Shown piece after piece: positions 1-6,314 of a stretch of 64,000 bases of DNA. The notes under the pieces were generated by a model, which searched no databases, was not told where the DNA came from, and worked only from the letters and a program-made list of their open reading frames with translations. A program made the position numbers and the translations under genes. The first letter of the stretch is position 1. Every line of letters begins with the position of its first letter. This DNA comes from JAAXPZ01 sp965215705 (GTDB lineage Bacteria > Campylobacterota > Campylobacteria > Campylobacterales > Sulfurovaceae): contig CBDCEE010000003.1 in assembly GCA_965215705.1 (NCBI GenBank), forward strand, positions 620,001-684,000. The letters run 5' to 3'.

Positions 1-197
1 TCTCTGGCACGTCGTTCTACGATCTTGGAGCGTCTGCCGGTGATGATGGCAACCTTTTTGCCCAGTCGCATCCAGCTGGCGATACCCAGACCATCCTTGA
101 CATTGAAAGACTTGACCTCGTCCCCTGCCTCGGAGTAGCTGATACGGCTGTCTGTCATCGTACCATCTACATCCAGTACGATCAGCTCGATACTCAC
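1..197 (-). CDS. kdsC: KdsC-type HAD phosphatase (partial, N-terminal part)
   Basis: The reverse strand reads VSIELIVLDVDGTMTDSRIS from a GTG start at 197 and stays open to the window edge. The DxDGTxTD motif is HAD motif I of the KdsC family, which removes the phosphate from 3-deoxy-D-manno-octulosonate 8-phosphate in the Kdo branch of LPS synthesis. KDGLGI and AIITGRRS follow (HAD motif II with the family's typical spacing). The GTG overlaps the hisB stop by 4 bases, so the two are probably translated together. Only about 65 residues are present, so the C-terminal HAD motifs cannot be checked. Confidence 0.85.
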   Translation of the reverse strand, partial: MSIELIVLDVDGTMTDSRISYSEAGDEVKSFNVKDGLGIASWMRLGKKVAIITGRRSKIVERRAR

Positions 198-766
198 AGC
201 ACACCCTTGGTGCTGGGGATCCCTGCACGCTCGTTGGGCGTGACCGCACGTCGCAGTGAGACTGCCAGTGCCTTGAATGCCGCTTCTATGATGTGGTGCT
301 TGTTTTTCCCACGGTTGTAGGTCAGGTGCAGTGTCAGTGGCATGTTGGCTACCAGTGCACGGAAAAACTCCTCCACCAGCTCCACATCAAACTCCCCGAC
401 CTTGCCACCGATAGGCAGCTCAAAGACCAGGAAACCCCGATTGCTCAGATCGATATCGCAGCTCACACTCGCCTCATCCATCACGACCGTGGCATTGCCA
501 TAACGCTCGATACGCTGTACCGGATAGATCGCCTCACCCAAAAGCTTACCGATCACGATCCCTACATCCTCGACACTGTGGTGGGCATCGATATGCAGGT
601 CACCCTTGCAATCCACCTCCATATCCATGTGGGCATGCTTGGCAAACGCCTCCAGCATATGGTCGAAAAACCCTATCCCCGTATCGACACTGCTCTGTCC
701 ACTGCCGTATAGGTTCAGCTTGACCGTGATCTGTGTCTCTTTGGTCTCTCTGCTTTTCTCTAACAT
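194..766 (-). CDS. hisB: Imidazoleglycerol-phosphate dehydratase
   Basis: This 190-residue protein is full length for monofunctional HisB, which dehydrates imidazoleglycerol phosphate to imidazole-acetol phosphate in histidine synthesis. The family's metal-binding motifs are visible: FDHMLEAFAKHA near residue 35, HHSVEDVGI near residue 62 and KHHIIEAAFKAL near residue 155. A strong AAAGGAG ribosome site precedes the ATG at 766. It follows rlpA with a short gap and overlaps kdsC by 4 bases, so it sits in a mixed housekeeping operon rather than a his operon. There is no N-terminal phosphatase domain, unlike the enterobacterial fusion enzyme. Confidence 0.97.
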   Translation of the reverse strand: MLEKSRETKETQITVKLNLYGSGQSSVDTGIGFFDHMLEAFAKHAHMDMEVDCKGDLHIDAHHSVEDVGIVIGKLLGEAIYPVQRIERYGNATVVMDEASVSCDIDLSNRGFLVFELPIGGKVGEFDVELVEEFFRALVANMPLTLHLTYNRGKNKHHIIEAAFKALAVSLRRAVTPNERAGIPSTKGVL

Positions 767-776
767 TCTCTCTCCT

Positions 777-1568
777 TTAAGGTCTGATCAGGAATCCACC
801 CTGAATACCATGGTCACTGATAAAGTCTTTGGCTTCATCATCCGAGCCAAAGCCCATCACCCATACCCTGTATAGCGGTGCACCATCCACGATAAACTTC
901 TTGACGATCACCTGCTTGCCTGCATCCATCGCCTTGTACTTGTCACGATAGATCACTGCACCCTCATACCTGCGGAAGGCACCTACCTGCACACCAAAGT
1001 CACTCAGGTGTACTCTAGGCAGCTGCGGTGCCGGTGTAGAGGGCTTCTGTGCTGTGGGTTTGGGGGCATGATAGACCTTTCCCGCGAAACCCAGTACGGT
1101 GAGCTTGACCGGTGCGATACCCGTCTTGTCCAGTCCGATCGCCTTGCCCGCTGCGTAGGAGCAGTCGATGATCCTGCCACTGACAAAAGGCCCACGGTCG
1201 TTGATCCGTACGACGACACTTTTGCCGTTTTTGAGGTTGTGAACACGTACCATCGTATCCATCGGCCAGGTCTTGTGTGCTGCGGTCATGCCATGCATGT
1301 TGTAGCGTTCACCATTACTGGTCTGTTTGCCGTGGAAGTTAGGCCCATACCAGCTGGATACCCCTCGCATGGTATCATGGACGCTGACGTAGGTAGGGTT
1401 ATACCTCTTGCCTCTGACCCGATAAGAACGCATGGTCGCTTTGTGTCTGGCAGCACTGGTATACTTGGTACGTTTATAGCCTGCCCGCTTCTGTGAACAA
1501 CCCGATATACCGAGGATAAGCAAGAAAGAAAGGAGGAAAAGTGATAGAAATCGCAGTATGGTTTTCAT
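777..1568 (-). CDS. rlpA: RlpA-family septal-ring lytic transglycosylase lipoprotein
   Basis: The 263-residue protein begins with a lipoprotein signal whose lipobox ends at Cys24 (GISGC). Residues about 70-155 form a double-psi beta-barrel (RlpA/DPBB) domain with ASWYGPNFHGKQTSNGE and the catalytic-loop motif INDRGPFVSGRIID. A SPOR domain at about 190-263 (FGVQVGAFRRYEGA) should target it to denuded septal glycan. In characterised relatives the DPBB domain cleaves naked glycan strands at division sites. Its start lies about 107 bases after mltD ends, with a TATAAT-like -10 between them, so it may have its own promoter while remaining in the same orientation as mltD, hisB and kdsC. Confidence 0.92.
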   Translation of the reverse strand: MKTILRFLSLFLLSFLLILGISGCSQKRAGYKRTKYTSAARHKATMRSYRVRGKRYNPTYVSVHDTMRGVSSWYGPNFHGKQTSNGERYNMHGMTAAHKTWPMDTMVRVHNLKNGKSVVVRINDRGPFVSGRIIDCSYAAGKAIGLDKTGIAPVKLTVLGFAGKVYHAPKPTAQKPSTPAPQLPRVHLSDFGVQVGAFRRYEGAVIYRDKYKAMDAGKQVIVKKFIVDGAPLYRVWVMGFGSDDEAKDFISDHGIQGGFLIRP

Positions 1569-1590
1569 AGGCTCTCATTTTTTAATATCA

Positions 1591-1596
1591 ATTATA
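1591..1596 (-). promoter_or_regulatory. Probable -10 element for rlpA
   Basis: On the minus strand the sequence AAGTATAATTG contains a perfect TATAAT, about 23 bases before the rlpA start. No convincing -35 hexamer is visible 17 bases upstream, which is common for sigma-70 promoters of Campylobacterota. Confidence 0.4.
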
Positions 1597-1674
1597 CTTG
1601 GAGCCTGATTAAAACCATCTTAGTAGCCTACATAGGTATCGAGAAAAACACCATTAAAGGTTTTTAGAAATACC

Positions 1675-2784
1675 TTAATACCGTATCATTTTTTCAAAAA
1701 CCTCTTTGGTTACAGGCACCACCAGAAGCTTGCCGATCGCCAGCTTCTCATCTGAGAGCTGGTTGGCGATGATCATATCGATCGGTGTGGTCTTGTACTT
1801 TCTGGCGATCGCCTTGATCGTGTCACCCTTGGCTACGATATGAGAGACCAGATTGCTATAGTGCTTGATACGAAAGATCTGTTCCAGTGTCGGTGGCGTA
1901 TAAAATGCCTGATAGAGATGGAGTTTCTCCTGTGGGATCATCACCTGTACCATAGAGATATCTTCTGAGATCTTGTAGTCGGTCAAATGCGGGTTCATAT
2001 CAAAAAATTCGCTGACTTTCATCTGGAGCATCTCTGCAAACTTGAGCAGATTGGCACCTCCGGCAACATTGACCAGTATCTTGCCATCGATGATCTCACG
2101 CTTGATCTCTTTCTCCTCAGGCGTAGGGGTGGTCACGATCCGCTCTCCCATCATAGAGAGCAGGATGATCTTTTTGAGATAGGTACGTGTCTCAGGTGGG
2201 ATATAATGGAGCTTGTTGTCCATCAGTGTGGCAAAATCATCCGTGCCCGCACGCTTGATCGCCCGTGCGACCCTACCCTCTCCACAGTTGTATGCCATCA
2301 TCACCAGATACCACTTGCCAAACTGGCGGTAGAGTGTCTGGATATACTTCATCGCAGCATTGGTCGAAGCCAGTGGATCATAACGCTCGTCGATATTTTT
2401 GTTGACCTTGAGCCCAAAACGCTGTGCAGTAGCGGACATGAACTGCCAGAGTCCTGCTGCTTTTTTGTTCGATTTGGCATTGGATTTGAAACCTGATTCG
2501 GTCATCGAGAGATAGACAAAGAGCTGACTCAGTCCATCATTGACCAGTAGCTCCTTAAACATCGGCATATAGTCCTTGCCCCGTTTGACGGAGTTGCGGT
2601 AGAAGCGTTTGAACTTTGCCTCATGTTTGCTTACAAACCTCTCAAACTGCGGCTCGAAAACATAGGTCTCATCGATATCAAACTCTTTGAGGACATAGGA
2701 GTAGCTCGGGTACTTCTGCGGGATGTTGATCGCGGACAGGAAAAGAGTGCTGAGTAGAAAAAGAAGAAAGAGTTTTTTCATCAT
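1675..2784 (-). CDS. mltD: MltD-like lytic transglycosylase with LysM domain
   Basis: The 369-residue protein has a cleavable-looking signal peptide (KKLFLLFLLSTLFLSA). A Slt/goose-lysozyme-type domain follows, with the probable catalytic Glu at residue 96 in LSMTESGFKS and the family motifs AAGLWQFMSATAQRFGL and MAYNCGEGRV. One LysM domain at about 310-358 (HIVAKGDTIKAIARKY) should bind peptidoglycan. It would cleave the MurNAc-GlcNAc bond to give 1,6-anhydro ends. The ATG overlaps the tatD stop by 4 bases. E. coli MltD carries two LysM copies; only one is visible here. Confidence 0.92.
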   Translation of the reverse strand: MMKKLFLLFLLSTLFLSAINIPQKYPSYSYVLKEFDIDETYVFEPQFERFVSKHEAKFKRFYRNSVKRGKDYMPMFKELLVNDGLSQLFVYLSMTESGFKSNAKSNKKAAGLWQFMSATAQRFGLKVNKNIDERYDPLASTNAAMKYIQTLYRQFGKWYLVMMAYNCGEGRVARAIKRAGTDDFATLMDNKLHYIPPETRTYLKKIILLSMMGERIVTTPTPEEKEIKREIIDGKILVNVAGGANLLKFAEMLQMKVSEFFDMNPHLTDYKISEDISMVQVMIPQEKLHLYQAFYTPPTLEQIFRIKHYSNLVSHIVAKGDTIKAIARKYKTTPIDMIIANQLSDEKLAIGKLLVVPVTKEVFEKMIRY

Positions 2785-3551
2785 ATGCCAAACAACGTTC
2801 TGCAGTTGGCTGTCGTCATCTGTATCATCTCCTCTACCGGTATTTGGCTCAGTGTCGCCATCTTCTCTGCGATGAGCTGACAGTATGCCGGCTCGTTCCT
2901 CTGCCCTCTGTGAGGATGGGGAGTCAGGTAGGGGCCATCTGTCTCTATCAGAAGCTTCTCTTGCGGGATACGAGGATAGACATCGATCAGTTTCTTGGCA
3001 TTTTTGAAGGTCAGTACACCGCCGATACCGAAGTAGAAGTGCTGCGCTGCCAACGTAAGCAGTGCGTGGTCTGCATTGTAACAGTGCAGTACCCCGCCTG
3101 CGCTGCCTGCATACTGCTCCAGTATCTCCTGGGCATCTCTGCTGGCATCACGGATATGGACGATGAGTGGCTTGTTATGCTCTTTTGCCAGCGCGATCTG
3201 ATCGATAAATACCTGTCGCTGCAGTAGCTTCTCTGCCTTGATCTCCCCGGCATCTTCTGGCAGGCGATAGTAGTCCAGTCCACACTCACCCACCGCCACA
3301 CACTTCTCGTGGCTGATATGCTGATCCAGCAATCTACGGTCATAATGGATCGCATCATAGGGATGTATGCCTACTGCAAAGTAGATCTCCTCATACTGCT
3401 CAGCCAGCTCAATCGCACGTGCTAGGGTCTGTGGATCTGCACCGGGGATGATGAATCGCTCGACTCCGGCAGCCTTGGCTCTAGAGATCACGGCATCAAA
3501 ATCATCCCGGTACCGTGCATCATCCAGATGGATATGTGTATCGACTATCAA
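2781..3551 (-). CDS. tatD: TatD-family metal-dependent hydrolase (DNase)
   Basis: At 256 residues this is the normal size for TatD/YcfH enzymes. Metal ligands are recognisable: DTHIHLDD at residues 4-11, GECGLDYY with the bridging Glu, IVHIRDA, LHCYNAD and ETDGPYLTP near the C-terminus. Members act as Mg-dependent 3'-5' exonucleases or related phosphoesterases in the cytoplasm. It is the first gene of the minus-strand run tatD-mltD-rlpA-hisB-kdsC, and its stop overlaps the mltD start. The pairing with a cell-wall hydrolase is probably only transcriptional. Confidence 0.93.
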   Translation of the reverse strand: MIVDTHIHLDDARYRDDFDAVISRAKAAGVERFIIPGADPQTLARAIELAEQYEEIYFAVGIHPYDAIHYDRRLLDQHISHEKCVAVGECGLDYYRLPEDAGEIKAEKLLQRQVFIDQIALAKEHNKPLIVHIRDASRDAQEILEQYAGSAGGVLHCYNADHALLTLAAQHFYFGIGGVLTFKNAKKLIDVYPRIPQEKLLIETDGPYLTPHPHRGQRNEPAYCQLIAEKMATLSQIPVEEMIQMTTANCRTLFGI

Positions 3552-3623
3552 ACTGCTTGCCCCCGCATGCTCATATTTTTGGCATTATACCCAAAGAGAC
3601 TGAATGCTTCAAATGGGATATGC

Positions 3624-3629
3624 TATAAT
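3624..3629 (+). promoter_or_regulatory. Extended -10 promoter of the selenoprotein gene
   Basis: TGCTATAAT at 3621-3629 is a perfect extended -10 element. Transcription would start near 3636, giving a leader of only about 14 bases that includes the AGGAG ribosome site at 3638-3642. The gene is therefore probably monocistronic. Confidence 0.6.
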
Positions 3630-3649
3630 CATCGGATAAGGAGCACATC

Positions 3650-3898
3650 ATGTTAGAGATAATAATCACCTATTGCGGTGAATGAAACTACTTTCCTGAA
3701 GCTTCCCGGGTGGAAGAGGAGATCAAAGGAAAGTATACCCATGCAAGCGTCACACTGATCGAAGGCAGCGGCGGAATATTCGATATCGTACTCAACGGCG
3801 TATTGCTGTATTCCAAGCTGCAACAAGTGGGCTGCCAGACAGAGCGTTTCCCCTCTATCGGAGAAATCGCCGGAATGATCGAAGAAAAACTCGCCTAA
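3650..3898 (+). CDS. SelW/Rdx-family selenoprotein, Sec encoded by in-frame TGA
   Basis: From the ATG at 3650, preceded by AGGAG 7 bases upstream, the frame reads MLEIIITYCGE, then TGA at 3683-3685, then NYFPEASRVEEEIKG, and ends at 3898. Reading TGA as selenocysteine gives an 82-residue protein with a CxxU redox motif (CGEU) after the first beta strand, exactly where Rdx proteins (SelW, SelT, SelH and bacterial homologues) carry CxxU or CxxC. The later segments LIEGSGGIFDIVLNG and RFPSIGEIAGMIEEKL also match the thioredoxin-like Rdx fold. These proteins are thought to be thiol or selenol redox factors; the substrate is unknown. Conventional gene calling would give only a 62-residue fragment from GTG 3710, or miss it. 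The selA, selB, selC and selD genes are not in this window. The reading frame and hairpin are seen directly; Sec insertion is inferred. Confidence 0.85.
3692..3722 (+). promoter_or_regulatory. Putative bacterial SECIS hairpin
   Basis: Starting 6 bases after the TGA, TTTCCT (3692-3697) can pair with AGGAGA (3717-3722, one G-U), a GAAG bulge follows, and CTTCC (3702-3706) pairs perfectly with GGAAG (3712-3716). The five-base loop is CGGGT. A stem-loop right after the UGA with guanines in a small apical loop is what SelB recognises in bacterial selenoprotein mRNAs. The hairpin lies wholly inside the coding region. Confidence 0.65.
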
Positions 3899-3901
3899 AC
3901 C

Positions 3902-5428
3902 CTACGCCAAGAGTCTTCTGGCAAAGGCGACTGCTTCCTCACCAGGCATCTCTCCACTGATGATACGGGCGATCTCTTTGACCCTGCCTGCATGATCCAG
4001 GAGCGTAGCACGGCTGATGCCGTCCTGCTTGTCGATCAGGATATGCTGATGGGCTTTGGATGCCAGATGGGGCTGGTGTGAGATCGCAAAGATCTGATAG
4101 TGTGCTGCCAGCAGAGAGATCATCTCCGCGATCGCGATAGACTCATCGCCACTGACATTAGCATCGATCTCATCCAGCATGATCATCCCATACCCGGCAG
4201 GCGATGCCCCCAGAGAGACGACCATCAACGCCAGTCTCAAGCGGTTGTGCTCTCCCCCACTCAGTGTAGCGGTGCTGCTGTGCTCCATCTGCATATCTAC
4301 CCTGTCACTGCCCTGTGCACCTAGTGCGGTTGCGGCAAAGAGAAAGGTCACAGCCGGGAGTTTGAGCCTGCCCAGATAAGACGCCATAGCGGTTGCCATC
4401 TCCTCAGCCTGCGTGATCCGTGCCTGTGTCATACGCGCAGCGATGGTACTCAGCTCTGTAAACTCCAATGCCAGAAAAGACTCCAGCATACTCTTATCCT
4501 GCTCGATCCGTGCATACCCTGCCAACTCTTGCTCTTTGGTCTCACGATAGGCGATCGCCTCTTCGATAGAACCGTAGCGGTTCTTGAGCTCGCTGATCTG
4601 CTCCAGACGATCTAACAGCGCCTCTACATCAGTCTCTTCCAGCTCCTCAGCCAGACTCTGTGTCTCTTCAAAGTCTGCCCTGAGCTGGTTCATCGCATCA
4701 AAGAAGTATCCCCCCTCTTTACCCGCCAGATCAAAGACCTCGGTCACACTTCCCTCCAGACCAAAGATCGCTTCTGCCTTGCTCAGTGCATCATTGATCT
4801 TGTCGATACGGGAGAGCTGTTTTTTCACTAACAGCAGTGACTCATCCTCTCCTGGTTTGGGGTCGATAGTCTGGATCTTGTTGATCTCAAAGGTAGTGAA
4901 CTCTATCAGCTCCGAGAGCTTACGTTCACTCTCCAGTATCCGCTCCAGCTCTAGCTGTTTCTCTCGGTAGCTCTGGTAGCGCTTTTTATACTCTTTATGC
5001 ATCTTCTTATAACTCTTGTCACTCTGGATCAAGGCACTGTCGAGCATCTCAATCAAGCGTTCACTCTCAAACCCGCCATTGTCTCGGACACTGAGATAGT
5101 GGATATAGGGATGAAACAGTGTATAGAGGGATTTTTTGGAGATGTTCTGGTCATTGAGGAAGTAGCGGATACGCTCTTTCTTGAGGCTTCGGATGACCAG
5201 CTCTTCCTCCAGCTCATAGGCATCGGTATGGAGTGTAGGGGGTCTCTGTAGTGCCACTTCGCAGAGCGTTGCCTCTGCACTGCCGATACCAAAGCTGGAG
5301 AGTACACTCCCCATCAGGACAGATTTACCTGCACCCGAAGGCCCACTGAGTACGACCAGTCCCGGCTCAAACTCCAATGCCACTGCATCAAAGCTCAACA
5401 GTGACTTCAGGTGCACCCGCTGGATCAA
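3902..5428 (-). CDS. recN: DNA repair protein RecN
   Basis: This 508-residue SMC-like ATPase acts early in double-strand-break repair. The N-terminal Walker A is GPSGAGKS near residue 30. Long charged helices from about 145-345 form the coiled-coil arm (YKKRYQSYREKQLELERILE). The C-terminal half carries the ABC signature LSGGEHNRLRLAL and Walker B MIMLDEIDANVSG. It is slightly shorter than E. coli RecN (553), in keeping with shorter coiled coils. Its start overlaps the nadK stop by 4 bases; nadK-recN is also found adjacent in other Proteobacteria. It ends only 3 bases from the convergent selenoprotein gene. Confidence 0.95.
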   Translation of the reverse strand: MIQRVHLKSLLSFDAVALEFEPGLVVLSGPSGAGKSVLMGSVLSSFGIGSAEATLCEVALQRPPTLHTDAYELEEELVIRSLKKERIRYFLNDQNISKKSLYTLFHPYIHYLSVRDNGGFESERLIEMLDSALIQSDKSYKKMHKEYKKRYQSYREKQLELERILESERKLSELIEFTTFEINKIQTIDPKPGEDESLLLVKKQLSRIDKINDALSKAEAIFGLEGSVTEVFDLAGKEGGYFFDAMNQLRADFEETQSLAEELEETDVEALLDRLEQISELKNRYGSIEEAIAYRETKEQELAGYARIEQDKSMLESFLALEFTELSTIAARMTQARITQAEEMATAMASYLGRLKLPAVTFLFAATALGAQGSDRVDMQMEHSSTATLSGGEHNRLRLALMVVSLGASPAGYGMIMLDEIDANVSGDESIAIAEMISLLAAHYQIFAISHQPHLASKAHQHILIDKQDGISRATLLDHAGRVKEIARIISGEMPGEEAVAFARRLLA

Positions 5429-6300
5429 AGTCTGTCTCCCCAGTGTAGTTTTTCCCTTAATACAGAAAAGTAGTTACGCTCTTTTCGGTGCAGGAGCTTC
5501 GCCCCTTTTTCGGCACCGCCTAGGTGAAGGATATCCCCCTCCTCCAGCTCATAACGCTCCTGTCCATCCACACTGACGATCGCTTCGTACTTCTGGGCAT
5601 CCAACTCGATAGAGAAATCTGCCGGTACGACCAAGGGACGCTGATTGGTCAAGGAGTGTGCCATGACCGGGGTAATGATAAAGGCCTTGGTCAAAGGATA
5701 GACCACAGGGCCGCCTGCCGCCAGGTTGTACGCGGTAGAGCCCGTAGGCGTAGAGATGATAATCCCGTCTCCACGGTAGCTGTTGAAGCGTTCTCCATCG
5801 ATCGAGGCATTGAGGTGTACCATCTTGGAAGGGATCGGACTGGTCACCACTACGTCATTGAGAGCGAAAAAGTTGATCCTCGCACCGGAGCGTTTTTTGA
5901 TATACCCTGCGATCATCATACGGTGATCGATCCGGTACTCGCCCTGGCGTAACTGCTCCAGAAGCTGTCCCACCTCTGCTACGGTCACATCAGCCAGGAA
6001 TCCCAGATTGCCGGCATTGATACCGACGACTGGTTTATGATGCTGATAGCTGTTACGTACCAGAGAGAGCAGCGTGCCGTCTCCCCCTAAAGAGACCAGA
6101 AAATCACAGGCTTTGCACATCGCTTCAAAATCAGTACCTTCCATCCCGATCATAGAAGCAGACTCTTTGGCGAGCAGGACTTCTATCCCTGCCGCTTCAA
6201 ACTGCTTTTTGATGGCTACAAATATCTCTTTCACTTCGATAGAGTCCGGTCTGAGTACGAATCCGGCCTTTTGTATCTGTACTAGTTTTTCTGCCTGCAT
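5425..6300 (-). CDS. nadK: NAD kinase
   Basis: The 291-residue cytoplasmic enzyme phosphorylates NAD to NADP. The family signatures are present: the GGDGTLL loop near residue 92, NAGNLGFLADV, and GDGIIISTPTGSTAYNLAAGGP, which contributes to the NAD and ATP sites. The C-terminal SVDGQERYELEEGD segment is also typical. It lies 14 bases downstream of the hybrid kinase gene and overlaps recN by 4 bases, so it is probably transcribed with both. Confidence 0.96.
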   Translation of the reverse strand: MQAEKLVQIQKAGFVLRPDSIEVKEIFVAIKKQFEAAGIEVLLAKESASMIGMEGTDFEAMCKACDFLVSLGGDGTLLSLVRNSYQHHKPVVGINAGNLGFLADVTVAEVGQLLEQLRQGEYRIDHRMMIAGYIKKRSGARINFFALNDVVVTSPIPSKMVHLNASIDGERFNSYRGDGIIISTPTGSTAYNLAAGGPVVYPLTKAFIITPVMAHSLTNQRPLVVPADFSIELDAQKYEAIVSVDGQERYELEEGDILHLGGAEKGAKLLHRKERNYFSVLREKLHWGDRL

Positions 6301-6314
6301 AGTCGCTCTCCTTT

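Noticed and set aside
3710..3898. Short GTG-started ORF of 62 codons
   Set aside because: No ribosome site precedes 3710; the frame extends upstream through a TGA to a well-placed ATG with AGGAG, so it is the tail of the selenoprotein.
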